A model generated the notes under the pieces. It made no database searches and had not been told where the DNA came from. It was given only the letters and a program-made list of their open reading frames with translations. A stretch of DNA of 12,613 nucleotides from Xanthomonas cassavae CFBP 4642 (lineage in GTDB: Bacteria > Pseudomonadota > Gammaproteobacteria > Xanthomonadales > Xanthomonadaceae), in assembly GCF_000454545.1 (NCBI RefSeq), contig NZ_CM002139.1, positions 3,163,165 to 3,175,777 of the forward strand, read 5' to 3'. The translations under genes were made by a program, and so were the position numbers. Of the stretch, positions 1 through 6,995 are shown piece after piece; the first letter of the stretch is position 1; every line of letters begins with the position of its first letter.

Positions 1-1692
1 CAGTGCCCACGCCAGGTCCGCGTGGCCGGTCTCTTCCGAGCGGCCAGCGGTGAAGGTGGACTGGCGGCCGCTGGCCGTCATGGTCTTGCGGATGGCCATC
101 AACGATTGCGCCACGTCGGTCCAGCCGGCGTCGAACTCCAGCCGGCCGTTGTGAATCACATCGAACGCCTTGAGCACCAGGCGGGTCTTGACCTCGGGCG
201 AGTAGCTGAAGGTGACCAGATTCGGGAAGAACTGCTTCACCAACTGCGCGACGCCGCTGCCCATGCCGGTGGTGTCGATGCCGATGTAGGTCACCCAGTA
301 GCGGCGCGTGATGCGCTCGATCTCGGCGGCCTGCTTGGCAAAGTCCATGCCTCGGAACTGGATGCGCTCCAGTAGCCGGAACTTGCCGCCGGGCTGCTGC
401 GGGGGCGCGACAACGACCAGGCCAGCTGTGTCGCCGGTCTCGGCCGGGTCGTAGCCGATCCACACCGCGCGATCGCCGTAGGGGCGCAGGGCGAACGGCT
501 TGTAGTCCTGTCCCCACTCGACCCAGCTGTCGACCATGCACGGCTGCAGCATCGCCAACGGGAAGATGCTGGCGCCGTCGTCGACGAAGTCGCACATCAA
601 CAGGTTGGCGAACGCATCCGGGCTGTATTCCTCGCGCAGCTCGTCGATGTCGAACAGGTCGCAGCCACGGCGCTGGGCGTCGAGGATGTTGACGATCTGT
701 CGCCACGCCCGGTCCTGGCAACGGCGCCCGCCGGCCAGCGCATCGTGCGAGACATCGATCTGGATCCGCTGCGCGGCCGGCTTGCCCTTGTTGCGGCGCT
801 CGCCTGTCCAGAACGTATAGGCCTCGTGGGCCATGCTAGATGGCGTGCTGAAGTAGGTCTTGCGCCACTTCTTGTGCATCGCCATGCCGCTGGCGACCTT
901 GTTCAACTCGTTGAACCCGTAGGTCCAGAAGAATTCGTCGAAGTAGAAATTGCCGTGGTAACCCTGGGCGGTGCGCGCATTGGTGCCCAGGAAGAACAGC
1001 TCGGCGCCGTTCGGGAACACGATGCTGTCGCCGCCGGAGAGCGTCTCGTCGATCGTTTCGCGCACGAACTGCTGCATGTAGCCACGGAACAGGTGCGCCT
1101 GCGCCTTGGACGCGCTGAGGAAGATCTGATTGCGCCCGGTGGTGAGCGCATCTATCAGCGCCTCGCGGGCGAAGTAGTACGTTGCACCGATCTGGCGCGA
1201 CTTGAGGATGATGCGAGTGCGCTCGTTGCTGGCCCGGTACCAATCGCGCTGATAGTCGAAGCAGCCGTCGATGAACGCGGTGGTCAGCTGCTCGACCTGC
1301 TCTTCGCTAAACTCGTTGCGCTTGGGCTTCTTCTTGGGCGCTGCATTGCGGTTGGCTACGGCCGGATTCAGATCCGCTTCGTTGCCGCCGCCCTGGTAGC
1401 GCTGGATGCGCGCCTGACGCTCCAGCTGCCGGTGCAGCAGATCGATTTCTTTGAAATCCCCGCCGGATTTTTCCGGCTTCATGATCAGCACGACCAGGCG
1501 TGCTTCCAGCGCGCCGCCGATGCGCTCGACGTTATCCGCGCGATCCCACTCGTCACGCGACTTCCAGCTGTGTACAGTCTTCTCGTTCTCGCCGATGGCC
1601 TGCGCGATCTCAGTCACGCGCCACCCCATCCAGTACAGGAATTTCGCCTGTCTGCGGGTGTCCATCGGGAGTTGAGTGGCGACGCTGCTCAT
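1..1692 (-). CDS. P: Terminase large subunit, ATPase/nuclease (P2 gpP-like), 3' end cut by window edge
   Basis: This is the DNA-packaging motor of a P2-like phage: it cuts concatemeric or circular DNA at cos and pumps it into the prohead using ATP. Reading back from the ATG at 1690-1692, the frame stays open for 564 codons to the left edge. P2 gpP is about 590 residues, so only a short C-terminal piece is missing. Residues about 10-45 look like an N-terminal helix-turn-helix. A Walker A-like loop KSRQIGAT starts at K164, Walker B is YFDEF with D252/E253, and the coupling motif STPSS starts at S282. The nuclease half shows GYDPAETGD with D415, GIDTTGMG with D473, and a late HAD with D559, the three acidic positions expected of a terminase nuclease. 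It runs opposite to the capsid genes, as P does in P2. All motifs look intact. The identification is firm. Confidence 0.97.
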   Translation of the reverse strand, partial: MSSVATQLPMDTRRQAKFLYWMGWRVTEIAQAIGENEKTVHSWKSRDEWDRADNVERIGGALEARLVVLIMKPEKSGGDFKEIDLLHRQLERQARIQRYQGGGNEADLNPAVANRNAAPKKKPKRNEFSEEQVEQLTTAFIDGCFDYQRDWYRASNERTRIILKSRQIGATYYFAREALIDALTTGRNQIFLSASKAQAHLFRGYMQQFVRETIDETLSGGDSIVFPNGAELFFLGTNARTAQGYHGNFYFDEFFWTYGFNELNKVASGMAMHKKWRKTYFSTPSSMAHEAYTFWTGERRNKGKPAAQRIQIDVSHDALAGGRRCQDRAWRQIVNILDAQRRGCDLFDIDELREEYSPDAFANLLMCDFVDDGASIFPLAMLQPCMVDSWVEWGQDYKPFALRPYGDRAVWIGYDPAETGDTAGLVVVAPPQQPGGKFRLLERIQFRGMDFAKQAAEIERITRRYWVTYIGIDTTGMGSGVAQLVKQFFPNLVTFSYSPEVKTRLVLKAFDVIHNGRLEFDAGWTDVAQSLMAIRKTMTASGRQSTFTAGRSEETGHADLAWAL

Positions 1693-1839
1693 GCACTCAG
1701 AGTGACGCGCGCGATCTATTCCCGACAGCGACCGCCTGCGTAACGCCCTGAATTACAGGCCTTTTGCGTTGCTGCGCATTGCGCGGCGTTTGACCATGCA
1801 CTCATCGCATCGCAAACGCATCCAGCGCAGAGGACACGC
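1693..1839. promoter_or_regulatory. Divergent control region between terminase P and scaffold O
   Basis: These 147 bases separate the divergent P and O genes and should hold both late promoters, as the equivalent P2 gap does. I see three dyads: CCTG-AATTA-CAGG at 1747-1759, GCGC-ATT-GCGC near 1774-1784, and GCGTTTG at 1786-1792 repeated inverted as CAAACGC at 1813-1819. A TTGACC hexamer at 1790-1795 resembles a -35 box, but no good -10 lies 16-18 bases downstream. That would fit an activator-dependent promoter. I found no perfect TGT-N12-ACA site of the type bound by P2 Ogr. The regulatory role is inferred from position; the exact promoter sites are not resolved. Confidence 0.5.
1786..1819. 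repeat. 7-bp inverted repeat with 20-base spacer upstream of gene O
   Basis: GCGTTTG (1786-1792) and CAAACGC (1813-1819) are perfect inverted copies whose centres are 27 bases apart. The right arm ends 20 bases before the O start codon, so a bound protein would touch the region where O transcription or translation begins. It could be an operator or activator site, or a chance dyad in GC-rich DNA. Confidence 0.3.
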
Positions 1840-2682
1840 ATGTCGGCCAAGGCCAAGAAGTTCCGTTCCAACTGGTTCCGCGTGGCCGTCGAAGGCGCCA
1901 CCACCGATGGCCGCACGATTCAGCGCAGCTGGATCGACGACATGGCCGCGACCTATAACCGCGAGACCTACAGCGCCCGCATCTGGATCGAGCACATGCG
2001 CAGCCTGCTGCCGGACTCCCCCTTCCGCGCGTATGGCGATGTCACGGCAGTGAAGGCCGAAGAGGTCGAGATCGACGGCACCAAGCGCCTGGCGCTGTTC
2101 GCCCAGATCGAGCCGACCGCCGATCTGGTCACGATCAACAAGGCCAAGCAGAAGCTCTACACCAGCATCGAGGTGCAGGAGAAGTTCGCCAACACTGGCA
2201 AGGCGTATCTGGTCGGCCTGGCGGTCACCGACTCGCCGGCCAGCCTGGGCACCTCCATGCTCACCTTCGCCAGCCAGCACCCCGAGGCCAATCCGCTGGC
2301 CGATCGCAAGCAATCGCCCGGCAACCTGTTCACCGTCGCCGAGGAAACCGCGCTGGAGTTCAGCGAGGTCAGCGAAGGCCCGGTGGCTGGCCTGCTGAGT
2401 CGGATCCGCTCCGCGCTCAAAAGCGAGGACGCCACCAGCATCACGGCCGAGCAGTTTGCCGACCTCGGCCAAGGCATCGAAGAGATCGCCGAGCACGTGC
2501 GCGGGCAGGACGAGCGCTTCAACCGCCTGCAGGCCGAGCACGCCGCGCAGCAGACCAAGCACGCGCAGCTGGCAAGCGACCTGGCGCAGCTGCGCGAGTC
2601 GCTGTCCCAGCAGCCCGACCCCGCGCAGCCCGCACGCCCGGTGGTCACCGGTGGCGGCGCTGCCGTGCTGACCGACTGCTGA
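1840..2682 (+). CDS. O: Capsid scaffolding protein and prohead protease (P2 gpO-like)
   Basis: It guides assembly of the prohead and then cleaves itself and other head proteins. The 280-residue product matches the P2 gpO family from its start (FRSNWFRVAVEG) through the protease region. P2 gpO uses an Asp-His-Ser triad (D19, H48, S107); the equivalent residues here appear to be D23 in TTDGR, H52 in WIEHMR and S109 in YTSIEV. Residues about 204-263 are charged, rich in Gln, Leu and Ala, and likely form the helical or coiled-coil scaffold part. The tail after that is Pro- and Gly-rich. AGAGGA at 1829-1834, five bases before the ATG, is a good ribosome binding site and fixes the start. It opens the plus-strand late operon and lies directly upstream of the capsid gene. 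Confidence 0.95.
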   Translation: MSAKAKKFRSNWFRVAVEGATTDGRTIQRSWIDDMAATYNRETYSARIWIEHMRSLLPDSPFRAYGDVTAVKAEEVEIDGTKRLALFAQIEPTADLVTINKAKQKLYTSIEVQEKFANTGKAYLVGLAVTDSPASLGTSMLTFASQHPEANPLADRKQSPGNLFTVAEETALEFSEVSEGPVAGLLSRIRSALKSEDATSITAEQFADLGQGIEEIAEHVRGQDERFNRLQAEHAAQQTKHAQLASDLAQLRESLSQQPDPAQPARPVVTGGGAAVLTDC

Positions 2683-2728
2683 TCCCACACCACACACACG
2701 CCGCCAGCGCCCCACCTTCGGAGCCACC

Positions 2729-3742
2729 ATGCAAAACGCCACCCGCCTGCAGTTCAATCAGTTCGCCGAGCAGATCGCCAAGCTCAACGGCGTCGCCTCG
2801 CCGTTCCACTCCTTCGCTGTCGATCCGACCGTGCAGCAGAAGCTGGAATCGCGCATGCAGGAATCGAGCGAGTTCCTGTCCAAGGTCAACATCATCCCGG
2901 TGGACGAGCTGTCGGGCCAGAAAGTGGGCATCGGCGTCACCGGCAGCATCGCCAGCCGCACCGACACGGGCGCCGGCAAGACCCGCACCCCGCGCAATGT
3001 CGCCGCGCTCGACAAGAACGAGTACGTCGCCAAGAAGACCGACTTCGACACCGCCATCCCGTATGCGCTGCTCGATACCTGGGCCAAGTTCCCGGACTTC
3101 CAGGCGCGCCTGCGCGATGCCATCGTCAAGCGTCAGGCACTGGATCGCCTGCAGATCGGCTTCAACGGCACGCATGCCGCCGCCGACACCGACCGCGCCG
3201 CATTCCCGCTGCTGGAAGACGTCAACATCGGCTGGCTGCAGCAGTACCGCACCAACGCCGCCCAGCGCGTGCTGGCGAGCGGCAAGGCCGCCGGCAAGGT
3301 GGTCATCGGCGCCGCCGGCGCCGACTACGGCAACCTCGACGCGCTGGTATTCGACGTGGTGAGCAACCTGCTCGATCCGTGGCACCGCAAGGATCCGAGC
3401 CTGGTCGTGGTGCTGGGCCGCGACCTGATGCACGACAAGTATTTCCCAATGGTCAACAAGGAGCAGCCGGCCAGCGAGAAGATCGCCACCGATCTGATCT
3501 TGAGCCAGCGCCGCGTGGGCGGCCTGCAGGTGGCCGAGGTGCCCTACCTGCCGGACGGCGCATTGATGGTCACCTCGCTGGCCAACCTGTCGATCTACTA
3601 CCAGACCGGCGGCCGTCGTCGTTACATCCAGGAAGTGCCCGCGCGCGATCGCATCGAGAACTACGAGTCCTCCAACGATGCCTACGTGGTCGAAGACTAT
3701 GGCCTGGGCTGCGTGGTCGAGCACATCGAGATCGAGGCCTAA
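2729..3742 (+). CDS. N: Major capsid protein (P2 gpN-like)
   Basis: This is the main shell protein of the icosahedral head, expected to have the HK97 fold. The 337-residue product is close to P2 gpN (357) and has family-typical stretches such as NIIPVDELSGQKVG, the GVTGSIASRTDTG segment and the C-terminal ENYESSNDAYVVEDYG. In P2 the first 31 residues are removed by gpO; the matching segment here (through about VDPTVQQK) is present, so the same maturation is likely. GGAG at 2720-2723, five bases before the ATG, is the ribosome binding site. It follows O by 46 bases. Those bases include a short CA-rich run (about 2685-2700) and nothing else I recognise. Codon use and composition match the neighbours. 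Confidence 0.96.
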   Translation: MQNATRLQFNQFAEQIAKLNGVASPFHSFAVDPTVQQKLESRMQESSEFLSKVNIIPVDELSGQKVGIGVTGSIASRTDTGAGKTRTPRNVAALDKNEYVAKKTDFDTAIPYALLDTWAKFPDFQARLRDAIVKRQALDRLQIGFNGTHAAADTDRAAFPLLEDVNIGWLQQYRTNAAQRVLASGKAAGKVVIGAAGADYGNLDALVFDVVSNLLDPWHRKDPSLVVVLGRDLMHDKYFPMVNKEQPASEKIATDLILSQRRVGGLQVAEVPYLPDGALMVTSLANLSIYYQTGGRRRYIQEVPARDRIENYESSNDAYVVEDYGLGCVVEHIEIEA

Positions 3743-3745
3743 ACC

Positions 3746-4465
3746 GTGGCCGACAGTCCCGCCAAGCGTCACCACAGCCGCGTGCTGGCCGAGCTGGAAG
3801 CGGCCCAGCGTGCCCCGCACCAGCTCATGGCCGGCGCCACCGCCTACGAGCAGCACATGGCGCAATTGCAGAGCGATCGCCTGCGCCTGAAGCAGATCCA
3901 GTCCGACCAGGGCAAGGCCGCCCTGAAGGTGCAGCTGTTGCCCGGGTACGCGCCGTACTTGGCCGGCGTGCTGGCCGGTGGCCAGGGCGCGCAGGACGAG
4001 ATCGTCGTGACGTGCATGGTGTGGCGGATCGATGCCGGCGACTATGCCGGCGCGCTGGAGCTGGGCGCCTACGTACTCAAGCACCAGCTGCAGATGCCCG
4101 ACCGCTTCACCCGCACCGTAGGCTGCGTGCTGGCTGAAGAGATCGCCGAGGCGGCGCTGTCGGCGCAGAAGACCGGCCAGGCGTTCGATGCGAGCGTGCT
4201 GGCTGACACCGCCACGCTGACCGCCGAGCAGGACATGCCCGACGAAGTGCGCGCCAAGCTGCATCTGGCCCTGGCCCGCGCATCGCTGGCGGGCATCACC
4301 GACGAGACGCCCGCCGACCAGGCGCAGCCCATCGTGGCTGCAGCAGTGGCCGACCTGCAGCGCGCCATCGCACTGCACGGCAGCTGCGGCGGCAAGAAGG
4401 ATCTGGAGCGCGCCGAGCGGCTCCTGAAGAAGTTCAGCGCTGAGCCTGCGGGCGCCAGCGCCTAA
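3746..4465 (+). CDS. M: Terminase small subunit / endonuclease (P2 gpM-like)
   Basis: It is the DNA-recognition partner of gpP in cos cutting and packaging initiation. The 239-residue protein resembles P2 gpM (247) along its length: SPAKRHHSRVLAELE near the start, ATAYEQHMAQL at about 32-42, LLPGYAPYLAGVL, GAQDEIVVTCMVWRIDAGDYAGALELGAYVLKH in two adjacent stretches, and DMPDEVRAKLHLALAR. It starts with GTG only three bases after the N stop; GAGG at 3734-3737, inside the end of N, is the ribosome binding site. No earlier in-frame start fits the family. The C-terminus (KKDLERAERLLKKF) is a charged helix, and the protein lacks the long basic Lys/Arg/Pro tail of P2 gpM. Confidence 0.94.
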   Translation: MADSPAKRHHSRVLAELEAAQRAPHQLMAGATAYEQHMAQLQSDRLRLKQIQSDQGKAALKVQLLPGYAPYLAGVLAGGQGAQDEIVVTCMVWRIDAGDYAGALELGAYVLKHQLQMPDRFTRTVGCVLAEEIAEAALSAQKTGQAFDASVLADTATLTAEQDMPDEVRAKLHLALARASLAGITDETPADQAQPIVAAAVADLQRAIALHGSCGGKKDLERAERLLKKFSAEPAGASA

Positions 4466-4486
4466 CCGAGCGTCCCCGCAACCCTC

Positions 4487-4544
4487 GCCGGCTCGGGGCC
4501 GATCCACAGCACTTCACCGCTGCGGTGACGCCCCGACCACCGGC
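4487..4544 (+). other. Nested hairpin in the M-L gap
   Basis: The 98-base gap between M and L contains nested inverted repeats: GCCGG (4487-4491) with CCGGC (4540-4544), CGGGGC (4494-4499) with GCCCCG (4530-4535), and an inner TCACC-GCTGC-GGTGA hairpin (4514-4528). There is no T-run after it, so it does not look like an intrinsic terminator. It ends 19 bases before the L start codon, which has only a weak CGAG ribosome site. It may be an RNA structure affecting L translation or mRNA processing, or simply GC-rich folding. Confidence 0.4.
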
Positions 4545-4563
4545 GATCTCTTTCGAGCCATCC

Positions 4564-5031
4564 ATGAGCGGATTCACTGCCACCGGCACCACCAGCGCCA
4601 CGCCCGATGCGATCGCCAACGCGCCGTTCTGGCCGGCGATCGCCCCGACCAGCGTGCGGGCGAGCATGCGCCTGGATGGCACGGTCACCGATGCACGCCT
4701 GCGCCACGCCATCGTCGCCGCCATGCTGGCGGTCAACGATGAGTTGCAGGCCTGGGCGCAGACGCAGCAGGCCGCCGGCTGGGCCGCGTTGGCCGATGTA
4801 CCCAGCACCACCGTCGACGGCGTCTCGCGCCGCGTCCAGCTGTACCTGCGCGCAGTCGCGTGTGCCACGGCGGTCGAGGTGGCAGAGCGTTATCGCAGCT
4901 TCGACGCGACCGACAGTGCCAACCAGCGCGCCGATGACCTGTCACCGAGCATCACCGAGCTACGCCGCGACCAGCGCTGGGCTGTGCGCGACCTGCAGAA
5001 CCTGCCGCGCAGCACGGTGGAGCTCATCTGA
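4564..5031 (+). CDS. L: Head completion/stabilisation protein (P2 gpL-like)
   Basis: It closes the filled head at the portal vertex and stabilises packaged DNA. The 155-residue product matches P2 gpL (169): an arginine-rich segment VRASMRLDGTVTDARLRHAI, then GWAALADVPSTTVDG, the middle AVACATAVEVAERYRSFDA, and the C-terminal ADDLSPSITELRRDQRWAVRD region that ends gpL proteins. I chose the ATG at 4564 (CGAG at 4554-4557). An in-frame GTG at 4525 would add 13 residues, but it lies inside the GGTGA arm of the gap hairpin and lacks a ribosome site. The stop codon overlaps the next ATG (TGATG, 5029-5033), so translation of X is probably coupled. Confidence 0.92.
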   Translation: MSGFTATGTTSATPDAIANAPFWPAIAPTSVRASMRLDGTVTDARLRHAIVAAMLAVNDELQAWAQTQQAAGWAALADVPSTTVDGVSRRVQLYLRAVACATAVEVAERYRSFDATDSANQRADDLSPSITELRRDQRWAVRDLQNLPRSTVELI

Positions 5032-5240
5032 TGCGCGTGCACGCCATGCAAGGCGACACCGTCGACCTGCTGTGCTGGCGCCACCTGGGCAGCACGGCCG
5101 GCCTGGTCGAGCGCACCTACCTCCTCAATCCCGGCCTGGCCGAACTGGGCGCCGTGCTGCCGCATGGCACGCCAGTGGAGTTGCCCGAGGTAACCACCAC
5201 CACAGCGGCGATGACGCCGCTTGTGCAGCTATGGGACTGA
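5031..5240 (+). CDS. X: Tail protein X (P2 gpX-like)
   Basis: A 69-residue tail protein of the P2 gpX family (67 residues in P2), needed for tail completion and resembling a LysM fold. The family pattern is clear: an N-terminal GDTVDLLCWRHLGST segment, an ERTYLLNPGLAELG helix-turn, then a short strand GTPVELPE before the end. The ATG overlaps the stop of L by one base. No independent ribosome binding site is evident, so coupling to L is likely. It is the last head/tail gene before the lysis cassette, the same place as in P2. Confidence 0.93.
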   Translation: MRVHAMQGDTVDLLCWRHLGSTAGLVERTYLLNPGLAELGAVLPHGTPVELPEVTTTTAAMTPLVQLWD

Positions 5241-5244
5241 TCTG

Positions 5245-5601
5245 ATGACCGAACCCACCTCCGTATCGAGCGGCTTCTTGATCGCCACCGGTGTGGGCCT
5301 TGCCTCCGTGCTGCCTGGCATCGACGGCGACGCGCTGATCGGCGCCTTCGCCGGCGGCGCGCTGTTCGTGGTGTCCGCCGCCAAGCAACCGCTGCTGGCG
5401 CGACTGATCTATTTCCCGGTGAGCGTGATCGCCGGCTACCAGCTGGCGCCGGAAATCCTGCGCTGGTTGCCGATCAAGTCCAGTGGCGTGGCCGCCTTCG
5501 CCAGCGCGGCGTGCGCGATCACCGTCACGCTGGGCCTGATCGAAAAGAGCAAGTCGTTCGACTTTTCCTTCCTACGTCGTGGAGGTCCGCCCAGTGCATA
5601 G
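5245..5601 (+). CDS. Putative holin
   Basis: A 118-residue membrane protein that likely forms the inner-membrane lesion that frees the endolysin at lysis time. It has hydrophobic segments at about residues 10-26, 29-46, 49-68 and 81-99, broken by PGIDGD and APEILRWLP, and ends in a charged tail (KSKS, RRGG) that should face the cytoplasm. The length, segment number and sequence (LPGIDGDALIGAFAGGALFVVSA) fit the putative holins of P2-like phages in high-GC hosts. It is not like P2 gpY in sequence but occupies the same place. I chose the ATG at 5245, four bases after the X stop; a more upstream start at 5221 would run into X and lengthen the N-terminus without support. An antiholin role is possible because a second small membrane protein follows. 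Confidence 0.8.
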   Translation: MTEPTSVSSGFLIATGVGLASVLPGIDGDALIGAFAGGALFVVSAAKQPLLARLIYFPVSVIAGYQLAPEILRWLPIKSSGVAAFASAACAITVTLGLIEKSKSFDFSFLRRGGPPSA

Positions 5602-5869
5602 CCTGGTCACCGTCCTGACGTTGATGGCCTCGCTCGCCATCTGCGTCCGCCTGCTTACCTACCACCGCCCGGTCGATGCGCGCCATCGACGCGGCGCGGG
5701 CTGGTGCGCGTGGCTGTTGATCGCCAGCACCGGCGGCCAGGCACTGCACATCCTACTGGCCGGCGCCGGCTCGCAGGTCAGTCCGTGGCACCTGGGCACG
5801 TTGACCGTGCTGGCAGTGCTCACCTACCGCGCCCAGGGCAATGTGGCGCGCATCCTGAAGGTCGATTGA
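5594..5869 (+). CDS. Second holin-like protein, 3 membrane segments
   Basis: A 91-residue protein with hydrophobic segments at about residues 3-22, 36-57 and 66-79 and a basic loop DARHRR between the first two. It resembles the small three-segment holin family that follows the first holin in many P2-like prophages. I chose the GTG at 5594: GGAGG at 5581-5585 lies eight bases upstream, an ideal spacing. A GTG at 5579 would place this ribosome site inside the gene. It overlaps the upstream holin by eight bases and its TGA overlaps the endolysin ATG (TGATG). The two membrane proteins may act as holin and antiholin; the sequence does not show which is which. Confidence 0.75.
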   Translation: MHSLVTVLTLMASLAICVRLLTYHRPVDARHRRGAGWCAWLLIASTGGQALHILLAGAGSQVSPWHLGTLTVLAVLTYRAQGNVARILKVD

Positions 5870-6507
5870 TGTTCACCGATACCCAGCTTGCCTCGATCAT
5901 GCAGTGCTCGGCGCAACGTGCCCAGCGTTGGCATGGCCCATTGATTGCCGCTGCCAACCGCTTCGGCATTACCACCAAGCGCCGCGCCGCACACTGGCTC
6001 GGCCAGGTCGGCCATGAAAGCCTGAGCCTGTCACGCATGGAAGAAGGACTGACCTACACCACCAGCGCTCGGCTGCTGGAAGTCTTCGGCGCACGCATCA
6101 CGCCCGCGCAGGCGCCGCACTACCTGCGCAATCCGGTCGGGCTGGCCAACTTCGTCTACGCCGACCGTCTGGGCAACGGCAACGTCGCCAGCGGCGACGG
6201 GCACCGGTACCGGGGGCGTGGTCCGATGCAGCACACCTTCCGGGGCAACTACCAGCGCATCGGTGAGCTGATCGGCTTGCCGATGGAAGAACAGCCCGAC
6301 CTGCTGCTGCAGATCGAGCCGAGCGCCCTGGGTGCGGCGGCGTATTGGCAGGACAACGGACTCAACGTGCTGGCCGATGCGGACGATGTGCTCGGCCTGG
6401 GCCGCAAGATCAACCTGGGCAACGTGCGGGCCAAGCGCTTGCCCGAAGGCCATAGCGATCGCGTGGCACGCACGCAGCGTGCCCTGCAGATCCTGGGTGT
6501 CAGCTGA
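5869..6507 (+). CDS. Endolysin, glycoside hydrolase family 19 (chitinase-like)
   Basis: A muralytic enzyme expected to cut the glycan of peptidoglycan after the holin opens the membrane. The 212-residue protein has the GH19 phage-lysin signature: HWLGQVGHESLSLSRMEEGLTY, with E50 as the likely catalytic acid and E59 as the likely second catalytic Glu, then GHRYRGRGPMQHTFRGNY at about 106-123, the conserved substrate-cleft segment. The C-terminal part (INLGNVRAKRLPEGH, DRVARTQRAL) is also family-typical. There is no signal peptide or membrane segment, so export should depend on a holin. The ATG at 5869 overlaps the previous stop. P2 uses a different lysin (gene K) at this position, so this is a non-orthologous replacement common in this phage group. 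Confidence 0.93.
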   Translation: MFTDTQLASIMQCSAQRAQRWHGPLIAAANRFGITTKRRAAHWLGQVGHESLSLSRMEEGLTYTTSARLLEVFGARITPAQAPHYLRNPVGLANFVYADRLGNGNVASGDGHRYRGRGPMQHTFRGNYQRIGELIGLPMEEQPDLLLQIEPSALGAAAYWQDNGLNVLADADDVLGLGRKINLGNVRAKRLPEGHSDRVARTQRALQILGVS

Positions 6508-6995
6508 TGGTCACGCGCCTGATCATCCTACTGGCGCTGATTGCACTGCTCGTCGGTGGCTGCGTGTGGCAGGAGCAGCGCGTCAGCATTGCGCGCACAG
6601 AGCGCAAGCAAGCGCTAGACGCAAAAGCTGCCGCCGTCGCCGAACGCGACAGTGCAAGGGCTTCCACAAAAACCGTTGTCGAGTACGTCGACCGCGTGCA
6701 GATCGTGCGCGAAGCCGGCGCCACCATCACCCGCGAGATCCCGATCTATGTCACCCAGAAAGCAGACGCTGCTTGCGTTATCCCTGCTGGCTTTGTGCGG
6801 CTGCACGACGCCGCCGCCACGGGCAACCCTGCCGGGCCGCCCACCGGAGATCCTGATGCGCCGGCCGCCGGCATTACGCTCTCTAGCATTGCCGGCACCG
6901 TCGCCGACAACTACGCCAGCTGCCACATCACCGCCGCGCAGCTGAGCGCGCTGCAGGACTGGATCGACCTACATTCACCGGAGCCGGCGCCATGA
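6507..6995 (+). CDS. Rz-like inner-membrane spanin subunit (P2 LysB position)
   Basis: The third lysis step: with Rz1 it spans the periplasm and disrupts the outer membrane. The 162-residue protein has an N-terminal hydrophobic segment (residues 5-20), then a helical, charged stretch (about 22-65, QEQRVSIARTERKQALDAK and following) likely to form a coiled coil. Next comes a TREIPIYVTQKADAACVIP segment characteristic of P2-type LysB proteins, and a C-terminal region ending DWIDLHSPEPAP. The first residues also match a lipobox, with C19 after LLVGG. The ATG overlaps the endolysin stop (TGATG). A second reading frame inside the gene encodes Rz1. The last bases, ATGA at 6992-6995, overlap the start of R. 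Confidence 0.82.
   Translation: MVTRLIILLALIALLVGGCVWQEQRVSIARTERKQALDAKAAAVAERDSARASTKTVVEYVDRVQIVREAGATITREIPIYVTQKADAACVIPAGFVRLHDAAATGNPAGPPTGDPDAPAAGITLSSIAGTVADNYASCHITAAQLSALQDWIDLHSPEPAP
6748..6945 (+). CDS. Rz1-like outer-membrane spanin lipoprotein, embedded in the Rz gene
   Basis: A 65-residue lipoprotein read in the frame one base ahead of the spanin gene and lying wholly inside it. It starts MSPRKQTLL, has a hydrophobic core LLALSLLALCGC, and C19 follows A-L-C-G, which satisfies the bacterial lipobox pattern. The mature part is Pro-rich (TTPPPRATLPGRPPE, later APSPTTTPAATSPP), the hallmark of Rz1. The frame is open further upstream to 6652, but the Met at 6748 directly before the signal peptide is the sensible start. 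Nested Rz/Rz1 genes are known from lambda and from P2 lysB/lysC. This gene is easily missed by gene callers. Confidence 0.88.
   Translation: MSPRKQTLLALSLLALCGCTTPPPRATLPGRPPEILMRRPPALRSLALPAPSPTTTPAATSPPRS

Noticed and set aside
745..1743. A 332-codon plus-strand frame across the terminase gene
   Set aside because: The opposite strand encodes terminase with all catalytic motifs in order. The plus-strand product has no recognisable domain and is an expected shadow frame.
1745..1765. CCTG/CAGG dyad followed by TTTT as a terminator
   Set aside because: The stem is only four pairs, the T-run is short, and it lies between divergent genes where no transcript should end.
2645..4507. A 620-codon open frame on the minus strand across N and M
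   Set aside because: It is the antisense shadow of two well-identified genes in GC-rich DNA. Its protein is rich in low-complexity Gly, Val, His and Leu, matches no family I know, and has no ribosome site.
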